Part shown: one piece after another, positions 7,952 to 15,898 of the stretch
How positions within the stretch are numbered: position 1 is the stretch's first letter
Layout of the letters: every line of letters begins with the position of its first letter
From: Klebsiella pneumoniae
Lineage (GTDB): Bacteria > Pseudomonadota > Gammaproteobacteria > Pseudomonadales > Azotimanducaceae
Reading direction: 5' to 3'
DNA length: 45,116 nucleotides
NCBI GenBank assembly: GCA_945861675.1
Contig: CAMAVY010000009.1
Span: 1 to 45,116, forward strand
Translations under genes and position numbers: made by a program
The notes under the pieces: generated by a model
The model's database searches: none
What the model was told of the DNA's origin: nothing
The model's input: the letters and a program-made list of their open reading frames with translations, nothing else

Positions 7952-9418
7952 ATGCAGCGCACTGACATCGACACACTGCCCCCAGCCCTCCTCACCTTCG
8001 ACCTCGGCACCACCCGCCTGAAGGCGGCACTGTTCGACCGTCAGGGCAAGTTGCTGGGCCAGGCCTCGGCCCGCAACGACGAGTATCGCGACGGCGACCG
8101 TGCGTGGCAGGACGCCGATCAGTGGTGGTCCAACGCGGTTCGCATCGGGCGCGCGTTGTGCGCAGAAGTTGCGTGCGACGTACAGGCCGTTTCCACGTCC
8201 GGCCGCGCCGGCGCTGCCGTCTTCATCGGCCGTGACGGCACCGTCATCGGTCAACCCTGGTCCGACGCACGGCATCGCGATGAACTGCGCCAGTTGCTTG
8301 CCGGCCAGGCCGACGACGCCGTCAAGACCAACTACGTGCTGGCACTGTTGAGCAAGAAGCTGTGGTTTGTTGCCAACGAGCCTGAACGGGCGCGCGGGCT
8401 ACGCCATGTGTTGTACGCGAAGGACCTGCTGGTCTACCGCCTGACCGGCAAAGCCGCCACCGACCCGAGCAGTGGTCCGGACGCGCTGACCTGGGACCCT
8501 GACCTGCTGGCGCGCGCAAAAGCGGATGGCCTGGTGCCGAACGTGCTGCTGCCCTGGGCGCAGGTCGGCCCGCTCACGCCTGCTGCAGCGCAGGCACTTG
8601 GTCTGCGCGCCGGCATTCCCGTGGTTGTCGGTGCGCACGACGGTGTGTGCGCAAACCTCGGCGCAGGTGCGGGCTTTCCGGGCGCCTACGTCATCACCAT
8701 CGGCACCAACACCGTGGTGCGCGCAGTCGCGAGCACCCATCCACCTGGCAGCAACCGCTTCTACATGTTGCCGCCAGATCGCCACGCCATCGGCGCCAGC
8801 GGTGTGATGGTGGGCCGCTCACCGGACTGGTTCCTCGACATTGTGTACGGCGCCAACGATTCCGCGCGGGCGCGGCACTTCAAACAGATGGACCGCGCGG
8901 CAGCGGCCGTGCCGATCGGCGCGCAGGGCGTTCGCTTTCTGCCCTACCTGAACGCACAGATTGCGCCCGATGTGCGCGGCGGCGCTCGCGCGTTGTTTCA
9001 CGGCATGCGCGCCGATCACGATCGCAACGCCCTGTACCGTGCGGTACTCGAAGGCAGCGCCTGCACCATGCGCAGCTTGTTCGATCAGATCCACGCCTGG
9101 TGTGGCGCGCCGGCTGTGCTGCGCTTGACCGGCAGCGGCGCAGGGAGTGCGGTGTGGACCCGCATGATCGCGAACCTGCTCAATCGCACGCTTGAAGCGT
9201 CCGACAGCGCGGTCGAGGGGCGCGGGGCTGCAATGTGCGCGGCAGTCGCGCTTGGCTGGTACGCCGACATCGACACCGCAGGCGTGGCCATGGCACAGAT
9301 CAGCCGCCGGATTGCGCCGGACCCGGCGCAGATCGCGCACTACGCGCAGCTGTACGCCGACTGGCAGGCATTGGACACTGCTACGCGCCAGCTGGACGTG
9401 CAACGCCCGCCGCGCTGA
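7952..9418 (+). CDS. FGGY-family carbohydrate kinase (xylulokinase/gluconokinase-like)
   Basis: 488 residues from ATG 7952. It phosphorylates a sugar, polyol or sugar acid with ATP in the cytoplasm. The N-terminal ASKHA domain opens LLTFDLGTTRLKAALFDRQG (phosphate 1 loop); the substrate-side aspartate lies in WSDARHRDEL; the second domain has GAHDGVCANLGAG (phosphate 2), GTNTVVRA, and the family signature region LRLTGSGAGSAVWTRMIANLLN with the adenosine loop. The nearest well-known members act on xylulose, gluconate or erythritol-like substrates; the true substrate is unknown. A broken ADP-ribosylglycohydrolase precedes it and a lactonase-like gene converges on it, which together with the KDPG aldolase downstream suggests a sugar-acid pathway. 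Confidence 0.9.
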   Translation: MQRTDIDTLPPALLTFDLGTTRLKAALFDRQGKLLGQASARNDEYRDGDRAWQDADQWWSNAVRIGRALCAEVACDVQAVSTSGRAGAAVFIGRDGTVIGQPWSDARHRDELRQLLAGQADDAVKTNYVLALLSKKLWFVANEPERARGLRHVLYAKDLLVYRLTGKAATDPSSGPDALTWDPDLLARAKADGLVPNVLLPWAQVGPLTPAAAQALGLRAGIPVVVGAHDGVCANLGAGAGFPGAYVITIGTNTVVRAVASTHPPGSNRFYMLPPDRHAIGASGVMVGRSPDWFLDIVYGANDSARARHFKQMDRAAAAVPIGAQGVRFLPYLNAQIAPDVRGGARALFHGMRADHDRNALYRAVLEGSACTMRSLFDQIHAWCGAPAVLRLTGSGAGSAVWTRMIANLLNRTLEASDSAVEGRGAAMCAAVALGWYADIDTAGVAMAQISRRIAPDPAQIAHYAQLYADWQALDTATRQLDVQRPPR

Positions 9419-9432
9419 ACGAGCAGCCGGGC

Positions 9433-10494
9433 TCAGCGCGCAAGCGACTCCCGTAACCAGCACACGCACACCGGTACCGGCACCGCGGTGCTCGGCACAC
9501 CCACGGCGGCAAGCGCGCCCGAAGCAGCCGCAACAGAGAACAACTGCAACGACGCGCCATCGCGATTCGCTGCCAGCAACCACGCGCCATCTGCAGACAG
9601 TGCGAAGTGTCGGGGATGACCGCCGCCGCTCGGCGTCCATGCGCGCGCCACTGGCGAGCCGTTGGCCTGCAACTCGCAGCACACAATACTGTCGTGACCG
9701 CGGTTGCCCACATACAGCCAGCGTTGATTCGGATGCAGCACAATTTCGCTCGTGGCACTGCGCACGCGCTCGCCCGCCGCTGGCGGTAGCGTGCCGCACC
9801 ACGTGCGTTCGCTCAGACCACCGGAGCCGCCACGCTCGAGCAGCGACACTGTGTTTTCCAGTTCATTGCTCAGATAGATCCGGCCGCCATCGGCGCTCGC
9901 ACACAGGTGACGCGGACCTGCGCCGGCATGCACGCTGCAGCGAGACTGGGCCACGAACTGCATCGCGCCATCACCATCCACAGCCAGTCGATAGTGCAGC
10001 ACCGCGTCTTGGCCGAGATCCGCAACGTAGATGTCGTCCGCCAGCACCAGCACGCAGTGCGCATGCGCGGTCGACTGCCTGCGCGGGTGTGGACCACTGC
10101 CAGCATGCTGCACCACACAGCTGCGCCCATCGGGCAGCCCGTCATCGCCCAGCCCCAACCATTGCACCCGGCCGCAGCCGTAGTGCGCCACAACCAGCCC
10201 GGACCCATCAGGCAACACAGCGAGGTGGCACGGCAGATGCCCGGCCAGCGCAAGCGTTGCGACCACCTGTGGCGGCCTGTCGCGATCCAGGGAAATCACC
10301 TGCAGCCCGCCAGGCGCTTCCGCAGTCTCATTCACCACATAGGCCAGCGGCCACCGCGGATGCAGCACAACGAACGACGGATCTACGCTTGCGACGACGT
10401 CCTGCACCTCAACGCGTCCGTCGGGATGCACATCCACCACATAGAGCCCCGCAGATGAATAACCCGTTGTGTAGGTGCCAATGAGCGCGCGCAT
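9433..10494 (-). CDS. pgl: 6-phosphogluconolactonase-like seven-bladed beta-propeller lactonase
   Basis: 353 residues, starting RALIGTYTTGYSSAGLYVVDV, which matches the YbhE/Pgl (lactonase PF10282) opening. Repeated propeller blades are visible: DPSFVVLHPRWPLAYVVNET, PCHLAVLPDGSGLVVAHYGC, HAHCVLVLADDIYVADLGQD, GPRHLCASADGGRIYLSNEL, HPNQRWLYVGNRGHDSI and GGHPRHFALSADGAWLLAAN. The conserved HPxxxxLYVxNE, HP and GPRH features support a lactone hydrolase that opens 6-phosphogluconolactone or a related sugar lactone. No signal peptide, so cytoplasmic. It converges on the FGGY kinase and ends 6 nt from the start-side of the flavoprotein gene's stop, possibly one unit with it. The substrate may be a non-phosphorylated sugar lactone in this setting (inference). 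Confidence 0.85.
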   Translation of the reverse strand: MRALIGTYTTGYSSAGLYVVDVHPDGRVEVQDVVASVDPSFVVLHPRWPLAYVVNETAEAPGGLQVISLDRDRPPQVVATLALAGHLPCHLAVLPDGSGLVVAHYGCGRVQWLGLGDDGLPDGRSCVVQHAGSGPHPRRQSTAHAHCVLVLADDIYVADLGQDAVLHYRLAVDGDGAMQFVAQSRCSVHAGAGPRHLCASADGGRIYLSNELENTVSLLERGGSGGLSERTWCGTLPPAAGERVRSATSEIVLHPNQRWLYVGNRGHDSIVCCELQANGSPVARAWTPSGGGHPRHFALSADGAWLLAANRDGASLQLFSVAAASGALAAVGVPSTAVPVPVCVCWLRESLAR

Positions 10495-10500
10495 GCCGCG

Positions 10501-12237
10501 TCAGCCGCTGTCGTCGAGCTTGGAAGGATCGATACCGCGTTGGCGCATGATGTCGACCAGCGCCTGACGTGTACCTGGCAAGTAGCGCACCAGCTTCTCA
10601 AATGCAGGACGGCTGACGCTGAGCACCTCGAGATCGGTGAGCGCGTGAATGTCGGCATTGCGCACCGCTTCCGAGACCAGCGCCACCTCACCGAACACCT
10701 CGCCGGCTTTGAGTGTGGCCAGCAACTCGCCATCGCGCGCCACTTGTGCCTCACCGCTCAGGATCACGTACAGCTTGTTGCCGTAGTCGCCTTTGTCGAA
10801 CACCCTCTCGCCTGCGTGAAAGCGTTCGTTGTGAATCTGGTCCGGTGGAAAGATGCGCAGCTGGGTGATGTCGCGCGGCAACAGAATGTCGAGCAACCAG
10901 TCGACGGCGATGCGTATCTGGCGGTCGAAGCCCGGGAAGCGCACCAGATACACCGCGCGCCAGAACACCCAGGCAATGAAGCCGCGCAAGCGCACACCCA
11001 TCACTTCCGCAACCGCAGAGTAATGGCCAAGCGACGCCAGGCTGCCGAGCCCCGTGAACTTGAACTTCTGCATCGGTTGGCCGCGCAGATTCGCCAGAAT
11101 GTTGTTGGCGCAGGTCTGCGCCTGGCGCAAGGCGTGCTGCGCCGTGGGCGGCGAGAAGATGCCATCCACCTGCGGCACGGCGGCGCAATCGCCCAACGAC
11201 CACAGACCGGGATGCCCCATTACATTCAGATGCTCGGTCACCGCGATGCGCCCGCCGTTGTGTTCTGTGGGCAGCATGTCGATGAGCGGGTGCGGCGCAG
11301 CGGGCACCGTTGTGACAATGGTCCGGCTCGCAATCACTTCCGTCGCCCCGGTTGCCTTGTCGGCAATGATGGCAGCGTCTGCCGACACGGCTTTCAGACG
11401 CGTGTTCAAGCGAATCTCCACGCCGCGCTCAGTCAGAATCCGATGCGCGTAAGCCGCCAGATCTTCGCTGACCTCCGGCAGGATGCGCGCGCCGCTCTGC
11501 AGCAGCACACAGCGAATCTCATGTTTCGCGATGTTGTCGTAGGCCTTCTCTGCGCTGCACACGAAGTCGTGCAGTTCAGCGATGCACTCCACGCCCGAGA
11601 AGCCACCGCCGCCAACCACGAATGTGAGCAGTTTGCGTTTCTCCTCCGGGTCCTGCTCGACATTGGCCTCCTCAAGAATGCGCACCGCCTCGTTGCGCAA
11701 CCGCAGCGCATCGCCGATGTTCTTGAACGGAACGGCGTGCTCGCTTGTGCCGGGCACCAGATCGAAGTTCAGACGGGTGCCAAGGCACACCACCAGTTCA
11801 TCGAACGGCAGATCGAGTGGCCGTGGCAGATAACCGGGCCCCAGCCGCACGGTCTTGGCCGCCAGATCGATGGCCTCGATGTTGCGGGTGTAGAGCTGGG
11901 TGCGCCGCGCAAGCCGGCGAATGGGCGTCAGGCAGTGCAGCGTGTCGATGGTGCCCGAGATGACTTCCGGCAACAGCGGCTGGAAAACGATGTAGTTCTC
12001 GTTGCTGACGATGGTCAGCTCGATCTGACTGCGTTCCGCGCGCGTCATGCCACGCTCGAGATACACCGCCGTGTAGACCCCGGCAAAGCCGCCGCCAAGG
12101 ATGACGATCCTGTGCTTTGGTTTGGGTTTGGGTGTGGTGAGTTCTGATTGCGACTGCCTGACTTGCTGAGCAGGCGCTGGCTGACCAGTCGCCGGCTGGC
12201 CGGCCGCATGTTCACCAGTCGCGTGTTCACCAATCAT
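10501..12237 (-). CDS. NDH-2-like NAD(P)/FAD oxidoreductase fused to a cyclic-nucleotide-binding domain
   Basis: 578 residues from ATG 12237 (GGAG about 12 nt upstream); an earlier ATG at 12324 would leave only 18 nt to the divergent gene. After a 41-residue Gly/Gln/Pro-rich tail with small repeats, the FAD motif is HRIVILGGGFAGVYTA (about 42-57); the second dinucleotide motif is FVVGGGGFSGVECIAEL; LWSLGDCAAVP is the second FAD site near the end of that module, and the C-terminal membrane-anchor-like segment FIAWVFWRAVYLVRFPGFD follows, as in type II NADH dehydrogenases. From about residue 462 there is a CRP-like cyclic-nucleotide-binding domain, with the phosphate-binding cassette GEVFGEVALVSEAVRNADI retaining its Glu and Arg. 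Likely a peripheral inner-membrane quinone reductase whose activity may be tuned by a nucleotide; the regulation is inference. Confidence 0.88.
   Translation of the reverse strand: MIGEHATGEHAAGQPATGQPAPAQQVRQSQSELTTPKPKPKHRIVILGGGFAGVYTAVYLERGMTRAERSQIELTIVSNENYIVFQPLLPEVISGTIDTLHCLTPIRRLARRTQLYTRNIEAIDLAAKTVRLGPGYLPRPLDLPFDELVVCLGTRLNFDLVPGTSEHAVPFKNIGDALRLRNEAVRILEEANVEQDPEEKRKLLTFVVGGGGFSGVECIAELHDFVCSAEKAYDNIAKHEIRCVLLQSGARILPEVSEDLAAYAHRILTERGVEIRLNTRLKAVSADAAIIADKATGATEVIASRTIVTTVPAAPHPLIDMLPTEHNGGRIAVTEHLNVMGHPGLWSLGDCAAVPQVDGIFSPPTAQHALRQAQTCANNILANLRGQPMQKFKFTGLGSLASLGHYSAVAEVMGVRLRGFIAWVFWRAVYLVRFPGFDRQIRIAVDWLLDILLPRDITQLRIFPPDQIHNERFHAGERVFDKGDYGNKLYVILSGEAQVARDGELLATLKAGEVFGEVALVSEAVRNADIHALTDLEVLSVSRPAFEKLVRYLPGTRQALVDIMRQRGIDPSKLDDSG
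12166..12232. repeat. Imperfect repeats coding the N-terminal tail of the flavoprotein
   Basis: The minus-strand reading gives GEHATGEHAAGQPATGQPAPAQ, i.e. GEHA twice and ATGQPA-like units twice, from degenerate tandem copies of ACTGGTGAAC and GGCCAGCC-type segments. It lies before the first FAD-binding residue, so it should be a flexible tail without catalytic effect. Confidence 0.55.
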
Positions 12238-12342
12238 TGCGCCGACCTGCTCCGAACCCTGCGTGTACCGGGTCGGGAGTCTGTCCGAACGGCGCCTGGG
12301 AGACCACAATCCGCGCTCAATCACCTTTCATATAAGCGACCC

Positions 12343-12849
12343 ATGGCCATTCCATCGATCACCCCCGAAATCCGAGCGTTCCTCGAAGAGATGCGTGTTC
12401 CATGCGTCATCTCAACGCTGCGGCCGGATGGGGCGCCCATCACCTCGGCAACCTGGTTCGGCTTTCTCGGCGACGACGTCATCGTGTCCACGCCCGCGCA
12501 ACGCAACAAGGCGCGCAACGTGCGCAACGACCCACGCGTCTCATTCATTGTCGACACCAAGACCAATCCGGTTCAGGGCGTTGCAATTGAAGGTGTGGTG
12601 GAGGTTCTGGAAGACAACGACGACGCCATACTCGGCAGCATCGTGGCCCGCTACCTGGGCGCTGAAGCCGCTGCAGAGATGATGCAGCGGCTCAGCGCGG
12701 CGCGCGGTGAACGCGTGATCCTGCGTATTCGTCCGCAACGTGTCCGGCCGTGGGCTATTCCTGCGCCCTCCGCATCTACTGCTCCTTCAGCATCTCCGGA
12801 ACCTTCGGCCTCTCCTTCACCTTCAGCATTGGAGGCCGAATCCCCATGA
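12343..12849 (+). CDS. Pyridoxamine-5'-phosphate-oxidase-like (PPOX class) flavoprotein
   Basis: 168 residues from ATG 12343. The split-barrel fold is recognisable in CVISTLRPDGAPITSATWFG, then DVIVSTPAQRNKARNVRNDP and RVSFIVDTKTNPVQGVAIEG, the pattern of small PPOX-class FMN- or F420-binding proteins (TIGR03618-type). The substrate is unknown. The last 27 residues are a Ser/Pro/Ala tail (PSASTAPSASPEPSASPSPS) made of about 15-bp imperfect repeats, which looks like a recent extension. Its stop TGA overlaps the ATG of the aldolase gene by four bases (ATGA at 12846), so it leads a translationally coupled operon. Start upstream has only a weak ribosome binding site. The divergent flavoprotein shares the intergenic space of about 105 nt. 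Confidence 0.8.
   Translation: MAIPSITPEIRAFLEEMRVPCVISTLRPDGAPITSATWFGFLGDDVIVSTPAQRNKARNVRNDPRVSFIVDTKTNPVQGVAIEGVVEVLEDNDDAILGSIVARYLGAEAAAEMMQRLSAARGERVILRIRPQRVRPWAIPAPSASTAPSASPEPSASPSPSALEAESP
12766..12840 (+). repeat. Degenerate Ser/Pro/Ala-coding tandem repeat at the 3' end of the PPOX gene
   Basis: About 75 bp of imperfect copies of a 12-18 bp unit of the kind CCTTCAGCATCT, read as alternating P-S-A. It extends the protein past the end of the fold and runs to the overlap with the aldolase gene. Confidence 0.6.
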
Positions 12850-13490
12850 TTGACGCACTTCTCAGCGCCGCCCGCGTGCTCCCCACCATCGCCATCGATG
12901 TGGCCGACGATGCACTGCCGCTGGCCGAAACGTTGCAGACGGCCGGCATCACCCTCATCGAGATCACGTTGCGCACGCCCGCCGGGCTGCCGGCCATTCG
13001 CGTGTTGAAACGCCGTACGGATCTGCGCATGGGCATCGCCGCCGGCACCTTGCGCACACCGGATGAGATGCGCGAAGCCGCAGATGTGGGCGCCGAACTC
13101 CTGGTCAGCCCTGGGGCCACACTCTCGCTCATCGCATTGGCCGAGCGCCTGCAGTTGCCCTGGTTGCCTGGCTGCGCCACAGCCAGTGAAGTGCTGCATC
13201 TGCTCGAGCATGGGTACCACGTACAGAAACTGTTTCCTGCCCAGTTGGCGCTGCTCGACGCACTCGCGGGCCCCTACGCCGACGTGCAGTTCGTGCCCAC
13301 CAGCGGCGTGAACCAGGACAATGCCGCGCAATGGCTGGCGCGACCGAACGTCATCGCAATCGCAGGCACCTGGATTGCGCCGCGGCAGTTGATCGCGGAA
13401 CGCAACTGGGGCGAGATCGGTCGCCGCGCCAGCGCTGCGCTGGCGGCGAGCGCTGCGCTGGCGGTTGCGCCGCACGCAGCTACACACTGA
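12846..13490 (+). CDS. eda: KDPG/KHG-type aldolase
   Basis: 214 residues from ATG 12846, overlapping the upstream stop. Class I aldolase that cleaves 2-keto-3-deoxy-6-phosphogluconate (or a relative) to pyruvate and glyceraldehyde 3-phosphate. The TIM-barrel motifs are GITLIEITLRT with the acid/base Glu39, MGIAAGTLRTP, VSPGAT, PWLPGCATASEV, HVQKLFPA with Schiff-base Lys128, and QFVPTSGVNQDNAAQWL for the phosphate site. All catalytic residues are present. The C-terminus ends in a short Ala/Ser repeat (ASAALAASAALAVA) from an 18-bp duplication. Context with the amidohydrolase and the SelA/DgaE-like enzyme parallels the known aldolase (DgaF-type) of D-glucosaminate use, so KDG-6-phosphate from an amino-sugar acid is a plausible substrate. 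Confidence 0.92.
   Translation: MIDALLSAARVLPTIAIDVADDALPLAETLQTAGITLIEITLRTPAGLPAIRVLKRRTDLRMGIAAGTLRTPDEMREAADVGAELLVSPGATLSLIALAERLQLPWLPGCATASEVLHLLEHGYHVQKLFPAQLALLDALAGPYADVQFVPTSGVNQDNAAQWLARPNVIAIAGTWIAPRQLIAERNWGEIGRRASAALAASAALAVAPHAATH
13429..13468 (+). repeat. 18-bp in-frame tandem duplication in the aldolase C-terminus
   Basis: AGCGCTGCGCTGGCG occurs twice, separated by GCG (18-bp period), coding SAALAASAALAV. Length in multiples of three keeps the frame; it lies outside the barrel. Confidence 0.75.
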
Positions 13491-13517
13491 CCTGACCTAC
13501 TGACATGGTCCACTGAA

Positions 13518-14672
13518 GTGGCAAGCACACTGATCAAAGGCGGCCAGTTGTACGACGCCGCACACAATCGCTTCGTTGCCGGCGATCTGCTGCTTACGGA
13601 TACGCGCATCGCCGCCGTGGGCGACAGCGTTCAAGCGCCTGCCAACGCGACCGTGGTCGATGCACGCGGCGCCTATGTCGCACCCGGATTCATCGACGCC
13701 CACGCCCACGTATTCCGCCACCCGCTGTTCGACTCCGGGCGCGTGACCGCCGATCGCATCGGTGTGCAGCAGGGTGTGGCCTGCGTGGTCGATGCCGGCT
13801 CGTTCGGCGCCGACATGGTCGACGCATTCCCCGAGTTCGTACTGCGCACGCAGCAGACCCGCGTATACGCATTCATCAACATCGGCGCTGCCGGGCTGCC
13901 CAATCTCGGCGCAGGGCACAGCTCGCGACCCGAGTTGTGCGATCTGCCCGGCGTGGTCCGGGCATTCGAGCGACACAGCGACTGGCTGGTCGGTGTGAAG
14001 GTACTGGCATCGGGTTCACACACCGGCGCGTTCGGCGAACAGGCCGTGAAGCTGGCCCGCAAAGCCGCAGAGCTGGTCAACAAACCACTGATGCTGCACA
14101 TCGGCAACGCACCGCCAGTGGTCGACGATGTGCTGGACATGCTGCGCCCCGGCGACATCGTTACCCATGCATATCACGGCAAGATCGGCGGCGTGCTGGG
14201 TTGGCAAAACCGCATCCTGCCCGCATTCAAGGCCGCCGTAGAACGCGGCGTGTGGGTGGACATTGGGCATGGCCAGTCCTCATTCAGCTTCCGCACCTGC
14301 GAGCAGGCGCTGGCACAGGGCATGCCCGTGCATTCGATCAGCAGCGACCTGCACACCGGCAGCTACAAGCGCCATTCAATCTCGCTGGCGCGCAGCATGA
14401 GCAAACTGTTGGCGCTGGGCATGCGGCTCGAAGACGTGGTGCAGGCCGTCACAATCACGCCCGCGCGCATGCTGCAGCTCACCGATCTCGATACGGCTGG
14501 GTTCGGCAGCTTGACTGTCGGCGCACCCGCACACATCACCGTGTTCGATGTGCTGAACGAAACTCACGATCTCACCGACGCAGAAGGCGAGACGCGCCGC
14601 ACTGAGCGATGGATCGCGCCACGAAGCGCTTTTGTTCACGGCCAGGCCTTCCAACGCAGCGCAGAGCTATGA
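13518..14672 (+). CDS. COG3964-type amidohydrolase/deacetylase metallohydrolase
   Basis: 384 residues from GTG 13518, 27 nt after the aldolase stop. Amidohydrolase-superfamily barrel: the first metal motif is APGFIDAHAHVF (H62, H64), the candidate carboxylated bridging lysine is K161 in VGVKVLASGSHTG, further ligands are H194 (LMLHIGN), H217/H220 (VTHAYHGK) and D277 (SSDLHTG). Family members (EF_0837, Atu3266) were once called dihydroorotases; a characterised one hydrolyses acetyl esters of 2-hydroxy acids, so the natural reaction is probably deacylation of a sugar-acid or hydroxy-acid derivative. In many genomes this gene sits beside a SelA-like PLP enzyme and a KDPG-type aldolase, exactly as here. 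The stop overlaps the next start (ATGA, 14669). Confidence 0.88.
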   Translation: MASTLIKGGQLYDAAHNRFVAGDLLLTDTRIAAVGDSVQAPANATVVDARGAYVAPGFIDAHAHVFRHPLFDSGRVTADRIGVQQGVACVVDAGSFGADMVDAFPEFVLRTQQTRVYAFINIGAAGLPNLGAGHSSRPELCDLPGVVRAFERHSDWLVGVKVLASGSHTGAFGEQAVKLARKAAELVNKPLMLHIGNAPPVVDDVLDMLRPGDIVTHAYHGKIGGVLGWQNRILPAFKAAVERGVWVDIGHGQSSFSFRTCEQALAQGMPVHSISSDLHTGSYKRHSISLARSMSKLLALGMRLEDVVQAVTITPARMLQLTDLDTAGFGSLTVGAPAHITVFDVLNETHDLTDAEGETRRTERWIAPRSAFVHGQAFQRSAEL

Positions 14673-15898
14673 ACACCAACAAGTCCGCAACGAAAGCGCC
14701 GAACAGCACCGAACAGACCGTGTTCGGCCGCATCGGCCTGACCAACGTCATCAACGCCGCCGGCAAACTGACCGCGCTCGGCGGCAGTGCGCAGTCCGAC
14801 AGCGTGGCCCAGGCACAGGCACAGGCCGCACAGGCACATGTCGATCTGCAGTCGCTGCGCGATGTCGCCGGACAGCACATTGCAAAGTGGACAGGCGCCG
14901 AAGCTGCATGCGTAACATCCGGCGCCGCCGCCGGCATTGCCATCGCGACCGCAGCCTGCATCACCGGTTCACGCATCGATCGCGTTCTGCGTATTCCGGA
15001 CAGCACCGGCATGGCCAATCGCGTGCTGCTGCAAGCCGGACACGATGTGCACTTCGGCGCTGGCGTGACACAGATGATCCGTCTGGGCGGCGGCATCGCG
15101 CTGCGCATCGGCTGGGCGAACGCTGTGCCCTTCGAACTGCTGGACGAAGCGCTGACAGACAGCACCGACACCGCTGCCTTCATGTACGTGCAATCCCATC
15201 ATTCCATCCAGGAGCGCATGATCCCGCTCGAGGCGTGCATTGCTGCGTGCCATCGCAAAGGCGTGCCGGTCATTGTCGACGCAGCTGCCGAAGATGATCT
15301 GCGGCGCTACATCGCGCTCGGCGCAGACCTCGTCACCTATTCCGGGGGCAAGGCCTTCGGCGGTCCAACGTCCGGCTTCATCGCGGGCCGCCGCGATCTG
15401 ATTGAAGCCTGCGAACTGCAGCAGCGCGGCATCGCGCGCACGATGAAGGTGGGCAAGGAACAGATCGCCGGCTTACTGGCAGCACTGACGGAATATGTCG
15501 GGCGCGATGAAGCGGCCATCGATGCTGCACGCAACGCGCTCATCGGCAACCTGCAGGCTGCGCTTGCCGGCGTGGGCGGCCTGGCAACACACCTGAAGGC
15601 CGACGAAGCCGGCCGTGCCATTCATCGCCTGGCATTGCGCCGCAGCGACGGCGGCGATATCCGCGAACTCGTACGCTTCCTGGCGCGCGGCACGCCGAGT
15701 ATCCGCGTGCGTGAGCATCACCTGGACGATGGCATCGCACTCATCGATCCACGCGAAATGTCTGCAGCACAGTCAGACATCGTGGCCAGCCAGGTGCGTG
15801 CGTTCTTCGCCACGAAGAGCGCTGCCAACGCTGCGCCTGCTGTGGCTGCGCGCAGCACGCCAAAGCGCACGCAGAAAAAACGAAAAGGCACCGCGTGA
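14669..15898 (+). CDS. SelA/DgaE-like PLP-dependent enzyme (probable amino-sugar-acid ammonia-lyase)
   Basis: 409 residues from ATG 14669, overlapping the amidohydrolase by four bases. Fold-type I PLP enzyme with TNVINAAGKLTALGGS at the N-terminus as in selenocysteine synthase relatives, VTSGAAAGIAIATAACI for cofactor phosphate, VPVIVDAAAEDDL (D204 toward the pyridine nitrogen) and TYSGGKAFGGPTSGFIAG with K228 as the internal aldimine. Characterised relatives include DgaE, which eliminates ammonia from D-glucosaminate 6-phosphate to give 2-keto-3-deoxygluconate 6-phosphate, the aldolase's substrate. That role fits the operon but is inference. The C-terminus is a Lys/Arg-rich tail (TPKRTQKKRKG). 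Its stop overlaps the next gene's GTG (GTGA, 15895). Confidence 0.85.
   Translation: MNTNKSATKAPNSTEQTVFGRIGLTNVINAAGKLTALGGSAQSDSVAQAQAQAAQAHVDLQSLRDVAGQHIAKWTGAEAACVTSGAAAGIAIATAACITGSRIDRVLRIPDSTGMANRVLLQAGHDVHFGAGVTQMIRLGGGIALRIGWANAVPFELLDEALTDSTDTAAFMYVQSHHSIQERMIPLEACIAACHRKGVPVIVDAAAEDDLRRYIALGADLVTYSGGKAFGGPTSGFIAGRRDLIEACELQQRGIARTMKVGKEQIAGLLAALTEYVGRDEAAIDAARNALIGNLQAALAGVGGLATHLKADEAGRAIHRLALRRSDGGDIRELVRFLARGTPSIRVREHHLDDGIALIDPREMSAAQSDIVASQVRAFFATKSAANAAPAVAARSTPKRTQKKRKGTA

Noticed and set aside
9192-10484. A 430-residue plus-strand frame over the kinase end and the lactonase gene
   Set aside because: Composition is Arg/Ala/Pro/His noise, without start signals or motifs; two good genes occupy the span.
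10540-12147. A 535-residue plus-strand frame antisense to the flavoprotein gene
   Set aside because: It is His/Arg/Gln-rich and shows no domain; the minus strand has clear FAD and CNB motifs. It is a shadow of GC-rich codon use.
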